This document shows positions 8,074 to 15,640 of a stretch of DNA of 35,983 nt, in pieces. Made by a program: the position numbers and the translations under genes. The stretch's first letter is position 1. Each line of letters starts with the position of its first letter. The stretch lies in contig CAYYAQ010000042.1 in the NCBI GenBank assembly GCA_964469555.1, forward strand, positions 1 through 35,983, given 5' to 3'. Below the pieces are notes generated by a model. It was not told the origin of the DNA. It worked only from the letters and a program-made list of their open reading frames with translations, and made no database searches. Source of the stretch: CAYYAQ01 sp964469555. GTDB lineage: Bacteria > Planctomycetota > UBA1135 > UBA2386.

Positions 8074-9104
8074 ATGCTGACCGGCCTCACCCTTGCCCTC
8101 CTCATCCCGACCGCCACGCTCGGCCTCTCCGCAATGGCGAAGGCCCAGGATCCGTCGGCCCGGAACCTGGCGTTCTTCGACTCGGCCACAAGTTCGACGC
8201 AATCTCGCACGCGGACTACTACGCACTGAGCGGGTTCATGAAGAGCTCCCGCTACATGCAACGCGATGCTGGGCCGGCGATCGATCGCGAAGCACAGCGA
8301 GCGTATCGAACCTCCTCGAAGGCACTCACGGCGGCATGGGCCGCGCAGATCCGAGCCGCCGCGTCGGACGTGAAGCCCTACTTCCTGAGCTCGGCGGCCA
8401 AGCGACCATCGATCGCGTGCGAGGACATCACCGGCCTGGATGAAGAGACCGCGAAGCGCTGGAAGAAAGCGCTCGAAGACAAACAGATCAACCGCGACAT
8501 CTTGCACCCCATGCACGGGTTGTCTTACCTCGGCAAGGTCAAGAACGGGAAGGGCGACGTGCGTCAGACATGGCTGCGCGCGACGGAGCGCGCACGCAAG
8601 GGTCCGTCGGAATTCGCGAAGTCGAACCCCGAGACCTTCGTCGACTTCCGCAAGGACTACTTCACGAAGTGGTTCAAGGAAGGGGTAGCCTTCGGCGCGG
8701 GGCCAGTGCGAGGGCCGGCCATGGTTCACGGCGACTGGCTTCCCACTGCGGTTCACGCTGGCGGGTGGGCCTCGAGCAACGCGAACGGATTGCGGGCGCA
8801 AGGAGTATTGCACTCTCCACGATTCAAGATTGTCAAGCGATACGTGCACGTCCTCGCCCACGGACGGGAGAGCCGCATCAACTTCATTCTCGAGGGATTC
8901 CAACTGAACAAGAACCCGATCTACGGCGCGACCGATGAGTACGGCTACAAGGCCGTCGATGGCAGCACGACATTCCACGACTTGCACGCGACGATGCTGC
9001 ACCTCCTGGGCATCGACCACGAGAAGCTGACGTTCCGGTTCAGCGGGCGGGACATCCGCTTGACAGACGTGCACGGCGAACGGATCGAAGCGGTGTTGGC
9101 CTGA
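8074..9104 (+). pseudogene. Chimeric remnant: DUF1549/DUF1553-type protein joined to a DUF1501 tail
   Basis: Three pieces are stitched together. From ATG 8074 a signal peptide (LTLALLIPTATLG) runs into AQDPSARNLAFFDS, the usual start of planctomycetal DUF1549-type proteins. The sequence then jumps to another frame, GHKFDAISHADYYALSGF (about 8187-8240), which belongs to the C-terminal end of the DUF1549 domain (family CHDHKFDxIxxxDYYAL). This frame is open to 9104 and, read from ATG 8238, gives 288 residues covering the region between DUF1549 and DUF1553. At about 8919-8930 (NKNPIYG|ATDEYGYKAV) it switches to the C-terminus of a DUF1501 sulfatase-like protein, ending HDLHATMLHLLGIDHEK and RFSGRDIRLTDVHG. 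Such genes are commonly neighbours, so two internal deletions explain the structure. The haem, DUF1553 and DUF1501 catalytic parts are absent. Confidence 0.72.
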
Positions 9105-9164
9105 GCATTCGCAATCCCGGAATTCTGCGGTTCCTCGTGCCCGAGTTGGTGATTCAATAGGCCC

Positions 9165-9332
9165 ATGAGCGAGTTCATAAGAGCGGTCCCTTGGTACGCC
9201 TGGATCGTCAGCGTCGCGATCCTCGCCTACGCGTTCCATTCCATCGTGAAGGCCATCCACCTCCACGAAGAGAAGATGGCGATGATCAAGCAAGGCAAGG
9301 ATCCATCGAGCATCGACGACGACAAGCCCTGA
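9165..9332 (+). CDS. Small single-pass membrane protein
   Basis: A 55-residue ORF with one membrane segment (WYAWIVSVAILAYAFHSIV, residues 10-28) followed by a charged helix HLHEEKMAMIKQGKDPS and an acidic tail SSIDDDKP. The E+xxMIxxG pattern after a single membrane helix recalls PspB-like and DUF6249-type small membrane proteins, but the match is too short to name. It lies 60 bases after the chimeric pseudogene and 10 bases before the GroES-like gene, with which it may share a transcript. No strong ribosome binding site is seen. Confidence 0.65.
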   Translation: MSEFIRAVPWYAWIVSVAILAYAFHSIVKAIHLHEEKMAMIKQGKDPSSIDDDKP

Positions 9333-9342
9333 GACGAGACCG

Positions 9343-9732
9343 ATGAAGAAAGGGAACAAGGAGCTGTTCGTCGTCGGCGATCGAATCCTGATCCGACCCG
9401 AAGCAGAGGAGAGCCGCACCCGAGCCGGTCTCTACCTTCCACCTGGAGTCAAGGAGAAGGAGGACGTGCGCGGCGGGATCGTCGTCGCCCTCGGTCCAGG
9501 GACGCCGTTGCCTCCTCCCCACGAAGAAAACGAGAGCTGGAAGCAGATCGCGCAGTCCGCGCCGCGCTACCTGCCGATGCAGGTCGAGATCGGTGACTAC
9601 GCGTTGCTCTTCCGAAAAGCCGCGATCGAACTCTCCTTCGAGGACGAGAACTTCCTCGTCGTGCCCCACAGCGCGATCTTGATCCTGGTGCGCGGCGAAA
9701 ACATCCCCGACGAACTACCGGACGATCTCTGA
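9343..9732 (+). CDS. GroES/Cpn10-like co-chaperonin
   Basis: A 129-residue protein with the Cpn10 fold signature: VGDRILIRPEAEESRTRAGLYLPP near the N-terminus, GGIVVALGPG, then VEIGDYALLFRKAAIELSFEDENFLVVPHSAILILV. Canonical GroES is about 95-100 residues. The extra length sits in a mid-protein insertion after PGTPLP (PPHEENESWKQIAQSAPRYLP) and an acidic tail. Orthodox GroES caps GroEL and bears a mobile loop after RPEAEE; here that loop carries SRTRAGLYLP. No groL gene is adjacent, so this may be a secondary, divergent copy rather than the main co-chaperonin. Confidence 0.85.
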   Translation: MKKGNKELFVVGDRILIRPEAEESRTRAGLYLPPGVKEKEDVRGGIVVALGPGTPLPPPHEENESWKQIAQSAPRYLPMQVEIGDYALLFRKAAIELSFEDENFLVVPHSAILILVRGENIPDELPDDL

Positions 9733-9742
9733 CGCAATATCC

Positions 9743-10509
9743 ATGCGGGCCATCCTCGCGCGACCGTGGACCCTGGTCGTCACAGCCATCTTGATCATGA
9801 CAGCACTGCGGGTGATCCACCTGCAGGAGCTCGACGCGGGGTCGGTCCTGTTCAGGCATCCGACCGCCGTCGCTTTCGAACACTACCACGAGGCGAAGAC
9901 GCGCTCCGAGGGCAACTTCGCCGACAGCGTCCCGAGGCATGCACCTCTCTACACAACCGTGCTGGGGATCTTGTTCCGCGTCGCCGACAAAGGCGATCCG
10001 TGGTTGCTGCGCCTGCTCCAGTCGTTCGTCGGACAGATCGTGGTGTTGCTGTTGTTCGTCGGCGGTCGCCGCATCATCGGACCGTGGCCCGCGGCGATGT
10101 GAAGCGAGCCAGGCAGTACGTGGAGTTGGCATCCCGAATCGATCCGGCGTACGCATGGCCGCACTTCACGCTGGGCATCATCTCGATGTACGGTCGCAAC
10201 CGACGACCATTCAGGCCCGGCTCCCGACCCGATGTCGCTATCGAGCACTTCACGCAGGCGATCCAACGTTGGCCGGAGTACCCCGACGCGCTGCAAAACC
10301 GTGGTCGCGCATACTTCGAGAAGAAGGGGTACCGCAAGGCCGTCGACGACTATCGCGCGACGATCAAGCTCATGCCGTATCGGTACCAGGCCCACACCAA
10401 TCTGGGCAAGGCCTACCGCAAACTCGGCCTCAGCAAACAGGTGCGCTCGTGCGAACGCCGCGCCCGGAAGCTCCGGGTGGAAGCGAGGAATCGCGGAAAT
10501 CCGCGTTGA
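9743..10509 (+). pseudogene. Membrane glycosyltransferase/TPR protein with the middle deleted
   Basis: The first frame (ATG 9743 to TGA 10102) gives 119 residues: a membrane helix near 11-28, a loop containing EHYHEAKTRSEGNFADS and HAPLYTTVLGILF, and a second membrane segment IVVLLLFVGGRRIIG. This matches the beginning of GT39-like membrane glycosyltransferases such as the gene at 12534. The next coding piece is in a different frame, from about 10087 to 10509, and consists of TPR helices (KRARQYVELASRIDPAYAWP, DALQNRGRAYFEKKGYRKAV, AHTNLGKAYRKLG). An intact relative would carry several hundred residues of membrane helices between them. The break is near 10085-10100. Joined N-terminus and C-terminus with a lost centre indicates an internal deletion plus frameshift; no function is expected. 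Confidence 0.7.
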
Positions 10510-10569
10510 TCTCCGCCGCCGCTGTGGACGTCAGGGGTTCTCCTCACGGCCCTGCAGGCCCCACAGGAA

Positions 10570-10589
10570 GGGGGGCTCCGAGCCTCCCC
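10570..10589. other. GC-rich hairpin between the TPR remnant and the HPt gene
   Basis: GGGGGGC (10570-10576) can pair with GCC-T-CCCC (10582-10589) around the loop TCCGA with one bulged T. There is no T-tract. It lies in the 148-base gap before the HPt gene and may be a terminator remnant or chance structure of GC-rich DNA. Confidence 0.3.
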
Positions 10590-10657
10590 GACCGGGTTCA
10601 AGGGTGGCGGACGAACCAGTCGAAGAGGGAGGGGGAACCCTTTTCCGAATCCCAGAT

Positions 10658-11020
10658 ATGACCCGTGACTGCCCCATCGATTGGGAAGCGCTCGACGAGC
10701 ACTTCGTCGGCGACGCCCCCCTGATTGCCGTGATCGGGTCGATGTTCCTCGACAGCACGGACAGCTTGATCAGAAGGCTCGAGTGCGCGATGGCGAGCGG
10801 AGAGTCCCTGGCCATCAGATTGGCGGCGCACACCGTGAAGGGCTCGCTCACCCAGATCTTCGCCAAGGATGCACAGATCCTCGTGGAGAGTATCGAGAAG
10901 AGGGCCATCGAGGGAGAAGTCGAAGAACTCGAGGAGGACGTCACAAAGCTCGTCCACCACATCGAGGCCATCAAGGCGGCGCTCGAAGAGTACGCCGAGA
11001 GCCACCCTCCCGCCCAGTAG
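10658..11020 (+). CDS. Histidine phosphotransfer (HPt) domain protein
   Basis: A 120-residue all-helical protein that is essentially a single HPt domain. The phosphoacceptor is His58 in SLAIRLAAHTVKGSLTQIFA, matching the family AHxLKGxxxxxGA motif (Phe replaces the first usual Gly region). Helices before (LIAVIGSMFLDSTDSLIRRL) and after (LEEDVTKLVHHIEAIKAAL) complete the four-helix bundle. HPt proteins relay phosphate between response-regulator receiver domains and hybrid kinases in the cytoplasm. No kinase or receiver gene is in the window, so the partners lie elsewhere. ATG 10658 is followed at once by the folded domain; a G-rich run 23-31 bases upstream is too far to be a standard ribosome binding site. 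It ends 3 bases from the convergent galE stop. Confidence 0.87.
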   Translation: MTRDCPIDWEALDEHFVGDAPLIAVIGSMFLDSTDSLIRRLECAMASGESLAIRLAAHTVKGSLTQIFAKDAQILVESIEKRAIEGEVEELEEDVTKLVHHIEAIKAALEEYAESHPPAQ

Positions 11021-11023
11021 CCG

Positions 11024-12082
11024 TCAGTCCTCTGACTGCGTCACGGAACCGCTGAACTCCGTCTCTTCGGCGTAGCCCTGTGGGTTGTTGCTCTGCCAGC
11101 GCCAGTGATCCTCGCACATCTGTTCGATGCTGCGTCGCGCCTTCCAGCCCAATCGCTCGCTCGCCTTGGTCGCGTCGGCGTAGCAGGTCGCGATATCGCC
11201 GGGTCGACGTCCCACGACCTCGCGCGGAATCGCGTGACCTACGGCTCGCTCGGATGCGGCCAGGAGTTCGAAGACCGACGTCCCCGCGCCGGATCCGAGA
11301 TTGAACGCCTCACAACCCGCGATCGAAGAGACGTTGCGCAACGCGGCGAGGTGACCCTCGACGAGATCGACGACGTGGATGTAATCGCGGATGCCAGTCC
11401 CATCCACCGTGTCGTAGTCATCGCCAAACACGGCGACGCCCTCACGACGCCCGACGGCGACCTGCATGACGTAGGGCATCAGATTGTTCGGGGGACCCTG
11501 AGGATCTTCGCCGATCGTCCCACTCTCGTGCGCACCGATCGGGTTGAAGTAGCGCAGCAGCGCGATGTGCCAACCATCCTCGGACACGGCCAGGTCACGC
11601 AGGATATCCTCGATCATCAGCTTGGTGCGACCGTACGGATTGGTCGCGTTGAGCGGAGCGTCTTCGCGAATCGGCACCGTCTCGGGATCACCGTACACCG
11701 TGGCTGAAGAGGAGAAGATCAGGTCGCGCACATCGTGGGACCGCATCGCCTCGAGCAAGTGCAGCGTTCCGGTCACGTTGTTGTGGAAATAGCGCAGGGG
11801 TTCTTGCACCGACTCCCCCACTGCCTTGAGGCCGGCGAAGTGAATCACCGCCTGCGGAGTCGCTGTACGAAACACCTCGTCGAGAGCGTTCGCATCGAGG
11901 AGATCCACGCGGTGGAACTCGAGCTTCCTGCCGCTGAGCTGTTCCACGCAGCGAAGACTCTCCTCCGAGGAGTTTTGCAGGTTGTCGACGACGGTGACCT
12001 CATGGCCGGCCTCGAGGAGCAACAGACAGCAGTGGCTGCCGATGAACCCAGCGCCGCCGGTGACCAGGATACGTTCGGGCAT
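11024..12082 (-). CDS. galE: UDP-glucose 4-epimerase
   Basis: A 352-residue extended short-chain dehydrogenase that interconverts UDP-glucose and UDP-galactose in the cytoplasm, supplying galactose for surface glycans. The NAD-binding loop GGAGFIG is at 9-15, the catalytic Ser in SSSATVYG (124-131), and the Tyr-x-x-x-Lys pair is Y150/K154 in NPYGRTK. NPIGAHESGTIGEDPQGPPN and DGTGIRDYIHVVDL are GalE-specific landmarks, and length is normal. GGGAGGAT sits 7 bases before ATG 12082, a strong ribosome binding site. The neighbouring glycosyltransferases could use its product, but there is no operon link. Confidence 0.97.
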   Translation of the reverse strand: MPERILVTGGAGFIGSHCCLLLLEAGHEVTVVDNLQNSSEESLRCVEQLSGRKLEFHRVDLLDANALDEVFRTATPQAVIHFAGLKAVGESVQEPLRYFHNNVTGTLHLLEAMRSHDVRDLIFSSSATVYGDPETVPIREDAPLNATNPYGRTKLMIEDILRDLAVSEDGWHIALLRYFNPIGAHESGTIGEDPQGPPNNLMPYVMQVAVGRREGVAVFGDDYDTVDGTGIRDYIHVVDLVEGHLAALRNVSSIAGCEAFNLGSGAGTSVFELLAASERAVGHAIPREVVGRRPGDIATCYADATKASERLGWKARRSIEQMCEDHWRWQSNNPQGYAEETEFSGSVTQSED

Positions 12083-12248
12083 GGCATCATCCTCCCACCC
12101 GCGGGCCGCGCGGTCACGCGGCGATTTGTCGTCGTCTCGATGTCGGTGGTGCGATCGCGTGATTTCCCCGGTGCGATCGCGGCGCCGCCGGCAGACGGCC
12201 CAGCGCCGCTCGGCTGACGGACGGCACGAAGCCGAACCGCCGACTGGT

Positions 12249-12488
12249 CGTCCGTGCCCTCTCGGCGCTCAAGGGATCCAGGAAGACGAGCCCTACTACG
12301 TCCTCCGCGGAAAGGCCAAGATGGACTCCGACGGGAAGAGGGTCGACTTGCAACCCGGCAGCCTCGTGTTCATCGCCTCCGACGCGCCGCACAAGTTCAT
12401 CGACATCGAGGAAGACCTCGGGCTGCTGGTCGTGTTCTCGTCGGGGCCGCTGCAAAAGCACCCGAAGCAGAAGCAGCCGAAGAAATAG
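12249..12488 (+). pseudogene. Cupin-domain remnant lacking its N-terminus
   Basis: One frame contains the second half of a cupin barrel: QEDEPYYVLRGKAKM (cupin motif 1 end), VDLQPGSLVFIASDAPHKFI (motif 2 with the metal-type His) and LLVVFSSGPLQ. The tail KHPKQKQPKK ends at TAA 12488. Upstream in this frame there is no suitable start, and the sequence before RPCPLGAQG (Arg-rich, low coding character) does not resemble the missing first strands with their His-x-His. A short start-like piece from an ATG near 12139 lies in another frame and ends at TGA 12217. The simplest reading is a cupin gene with its 5' half deleted or frameshifted. Confidence 0.55.
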
Positions 12489-12533
12489 CGACGCTCGGGT
12501 TCCAATTCCAACGCGTTCATTTCTAGTGCGCGT

Positions 12534-14342
12534 ATGGAATCCGAGTCCGCGTCACCGAATCCGAGGCATCGTCTGATCCTGGGATTCATCCTTGCCGCGG
12601 CCGTGATCCTACGCGTGGTGAACTACTCGGCCCTCGCGGAAGGACCGTGCCTGATCCACCACAGCGTGAGCGACATGGCGTTCTTCGAGGAGTGGAGCGC
12701 GAAGATCGCCGACGGCGACATCCTCACCGACGAAGCGCTGCACCCGATGCACACCTGGCATCGGCGGGTCGCGGCGATGCACCTGAAGAAGCACCCCGAC
12801 AAGATCGGCGGACTCGACATCGGAAAGCTCCCGAAGCCCGAACAGGACGCCCACTACAAGACACTTTGGGACGAATGGTACGGCGGGAAGACGTTCCATC
12901 AGGAGCCGGCCTACCCCTACGCCATCGCGCTGATCCGGTCGGTCTTCGGCCCGGACAAGATGTGGGTGCACGTCGCGCAGATGCTACTCGGCGTCTGCAC
13001 CCTCCTTCTCCTCTACGCAGTCACGAAGACCTACTTCGGTGGCGTCCCCGCGCTCGTCGCCACAGGTCTCGCCGCTTTCTGCAGCCCGTTGTTGTTCTTC
13101 GAGCTGTTCCTGCTGCGCGCCGCCCCCATCGCGTTCGCAACACTGGCACTCGTCTTCGTGTTCGAGCGAACGACCCGGTCACCGACGCCGAAACGGTGGC
13201 TCGTCTTCGGTGTCTGCACCGGCATCGCGATGGCGTTGAAGTCCCACTTCCTTCTCTTCGGTCTCCTGACTTTGGGGATGGCGATCTGGCCAGAGCGCAA
13301 GGACATCGCTGCATCTGCGCGAACGTTCGGCTGGTTCCTCGGCGGCGTCCTCGTCGCCTCCTTGCCGATCCTGATCCGCAACCTCCTCGTCGGCGCGCCA
13401 TTCCTCAGCACCACGAGCGTCGGTCCAGTGACCTTCGCGAACGCAAACCACGCGGGCTACATCGGCTTCGGCTGGTCGGAGGACGACGCTTCTCTGACCA
13501 CGCTTGAGCAGATCATGGACGAGAGCGGCGGTAGCTTCTTCGGCGCCATGTCGGGGGCGATCGGGAGCCACGACGGCTTCGGCGGGTACCTCTCGCTGCT
13601 CTGGACCAAGTTCACGCTCGCCTGGCAATGGGCCGAGTTTCCGAACAACGTCAACTTCTATTTCGCGCAACTCCACTCGACAGTCCTCAACTACCTGCCG
13701 ATCACGTTCACTGTCGTCGCGGCCACGGCACTCGTCGGCCTGATCGCGGCGATCTTGCAACGCAAGACCCCCAAGCCGCTTCTCTTGTTGACCGCTCTCT
13801 CCGTGCTCCAGCTTGTCGCGTTCTACAGCTTGGCCAGATTCCGGGGCGCTCTGATGGTCACGATGCTTCCGATGTCGGGCATGGGCATCGCGTGGTTGCT
13901 GTCCGGATTCCGCGCGAAGAACTACCGCGCCGTGATCCCTACGATCCTCGCCTGCGGTCTGTTCGCGTGGTGGCTACAACGTCCGATTCCAGAGGACATG
14001 ATGCTCGTCAGCAGCAGTTCGTACGGCAACGCGCTCAACAACTACTACCGCCCTGGGTGGGTGGAGGCCAGGCAAAGCAAGGACTGGAAACGTGGCCTGC
14101 AACTCATGGAAGGGGCGATCGAGACTCGACCCGACTATCTCGATTCTCTTTCGCTGAAGAACCTTCCGAACACGTACAGCCGGTTTGCGATGACCGCCAT
14201 CTACGCAGAGGTCTACGAAAACTACGCGCACAGTCTCCACGAACTTGGACGCATGTCCGAGTCCCAAGCGATCCGGAAACGCGCGGAAGAGCTCGCGAAC
14301 ACGTACCGCACAGTGGACCAGATGCGCCGCCGGCAGAAGTAG
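12534..14342 (+). CDS. Polytopic membrane glycosyltransferase-like protein with TPR-like tail
   Basis: A 602-residue integral membrane protein. A first helix (ILGFILAAAVILRVV, about 14-28) is followed by a large exported loop with acidic and His-rich segments and the family-typical FHQEPAYPYAIALIRSVFG. Eight or more further helices span roughly 140-470, and a soluble C-terminal segment contains TPR-like helices (DWKRGLQLMEGAIETRPDYL, YENYAHSLHELGRMSESQAI). The topology matches GT-C enzymes of the GT39/PMT_2 type, which use lipid-linked sugars at the outer face. The acceptor is unknown. No ribosome binding site is obvious before ATG 12534, but the first helix starts close after it. The pseudogene at 9743 is a paralogous design. 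It ends 3 bases from the convergent MFS gene. Confidence 0.8.
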   Translation: MESESASPNPRHRLILGFILAAAVILRVVNYSALAEGPCLIHHSVSDMAFFEEWSAKIADGDILTDEALHPMHTWHRRVAAMHLKKHPDKIGGLDIGKLPKPEQDAHYKTLWDEWYGGKTFHQEPAYPYAIALIRSVFGPDKMWVHVAQMLLGVCTLLLLYAVTKTYFGGVPALVATGLAAFCSPLLFFELFLLRAAPIAFATLALVFVFERTTRSPTPKRWLVFGVCTGIAMALKSHFLLFGLLTLGMAIWPERKDIAASARTFGWFLGGVLVASLPILIRNLLVGAPFLSTTSVGPVTFANANHAGYIGFGWSEDDASLTTLEQIMDESGGSFFGAMSGAIGSHDGFGGYLSLLWTKFTLAWQWAEFPNNVNFYFAQLHSTVLNYLPITFTVVAATALVGLIAAILQRKTPKPLLLLTALSVLQLVAFYSLARFRGALMVTMLPMSGMGIAWLLSGFRAKNYRAVIPTILACGLFAWWLQRPIPEDMMLVSSSSYGNALNNYYRPGWVEARQSKDWKRGLQLMEGAIETRPDYLDSLSLKNLPNTYSRFAMTAIYAEVYENYAHSLHELGRMSESQAIRKRAEELANTYRTVDQMRRRQK

Positions 14343-14345
14343 GCT

Positions 14346-15599
14346 TTACCCGCGGCTGCGCGCCAAGAACACCGCGCTGAGAGCCGCGGCAACGACGGCG
14401 ACCGGCCAAAATGACTCTGTAAAGGAATATTCCCCGAGACCGGACGCCCAATCCACGAGGTATCCGAACAGCGGCGCGAGCACCACCATCGCCAGCCGCT
14501 GACCTTGACTCTCGATCGACAGGACGGTCGCACCCCTCTTCTCCTCGACCTCGTCATAGATCCGGCTCATCAGGATCGGGCGCCAGAGGTTCTGCAGCAT
14601 GAAGAGGATCGCGAACCCCGCGATCAACGCCGCCGACACACCTCCCGCGCTGGCCGCCGCGAGTCCGACGAACAACACCGTCAGGCATCCCCACAACCAT
14701 CGGGCCGCGGCAGCATCCCCGCCGGCGAAGCCTGCGAAGCGGTGCGCTTTCCAGCTCGCGAAAGCGGCGCCGAAGTTCAACACGCAGTACACGGCCCCCA
14801 CCAAGAACGCCGTGTTGCGCATGGCGTGCAACTCGGTCGTCTCCCCGCCGAGGGTATCGCCTCCGAACCATGCGACGGCCGCGATGGCCAGTGCCGGCTG
14901 CACGTAGTCCTTGCTCGCCCGGAACAGGCCGTGGAAGCCTATGGACTCGCCCACCATCCGCCGCAGTTTCGGTCTGCGACGAACGTCGAGAAGACTCTCC
15001 TTCAGATGCGCGAACACCGTTCGCATCGTCGCCCGCACTTCGGAACGTGGATCGATGGAGGCCGGATATCCGAGGAGGTTCACGACGCTCAACGCGCACG
15101 GGAGAATCGACCAGTAGAAGACCGAGGAGTACGACGACGTCGTGATGACGATTCCCATCGCGATCGGCGCGGAGACCGCTGATCCGACCTTGCTCCACGA
15201 CCGCGTCAACCCGTAGACGCGCGTCTTCTCCTCGCTCCGACCCTCCAGCTTCAGCCACGCGAAGATCAACGTCTTGTGCGTTCCCGTCCGAAACGACTCG
15301 CCGATGCCGAAGAGCGCCATGGCGCCACACAGGGGCCAGAAGGAGTCGGCGAGCCCTAGAGCGAGAAAACTCACCATGTAGGCGAGAAAAGAAATGATCA
15401 TCGTACGACGCCGCCCAAACAGATCAGCGAGCGCCCCGGACGGAACTTCCAGGGCCTGCATCGTGATCCCTTCGGTGGCAAGGAGAACGCCGATCTGCGT
15501 GAACGTCAGCCCCTTCTCGATGAACGCGAGGAACAAGAAGGGCACGAAGTACTGCTGATTCTTCAGAAATCCGTAGAGACAGAACCGGATCAGCATCAT
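14346..15599 (-). CDS. MFS transporter
   Basis: A 417-residue polytopic membrane protein with about 12 hydrophobic segments. The MFS loop 2-3 signature is recognisable as GALADLFGRRRTMIISFLAY, and the first helix begins LIRFCLYGFLKNQQYFVPF. A central cytoplasmic loop (HLKESLLDVRRRPKLRRMVG) separates the two six-helix halves. Substrate cannot be told from sequence; efflux of a small molecule is a common role. I chose the adjacent ATG codons at 15599/15596 because the first membrane helix follows; the upstream extension to 15683 overlaps the divergent gene at 15641 and lacks hydrophobicity. The two genes share a 41-base intergenic region that must hold both promoters. Confidence 0.88.
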   Translation of the reverse strand: MMLIRFCLYGFLKNQQYFVPFLFLAFIEKGLTFTQIGVLLATEGITMQALEVPSGALADLFGRRRTMIISFLAYMVSFLALGLADSFWPLCGAMALFGIGESFRTGTHKTLIFAWLKLEGRSEEKTRVYGLTRSWSKVGSAVSAPIAMGIVITTSSYSSVFYWSILPCALSVVNLLGYPASIDPRSEVRATMRTVFAHLKESLLDVRRRPKLRRMVGESIGFHGLFRASKDYVQPALAIAAVAWFGGDTLGGETTELHAMRNTAFLVGAVYCVLNFGAAFASWKAHRFAGFAGGDAAAARWLWGCLTVLFVGLAAASAGGVSAALIAGFAILFMLQNLWRPILMSRIYDEVEEKRGATVLSIESQGQRLAMVVLAPLFGYLVDWASGLGEYSFTESFWPVAVVAAALSAVFLARSRG

Positions 15600-15640
15600 C
15601 GAAGAAGGTGTAACATCTAGGGTCCGTCCCCCATGTTCGC

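Noticed and set aside
10510..10657. Structured RNA gene such as SRP or 6S RNA in the G-rich gap
   Set aside because: No SRP Alu or S-domain consensus and no 6S bubble layout on either strand; only one GC hairpin.
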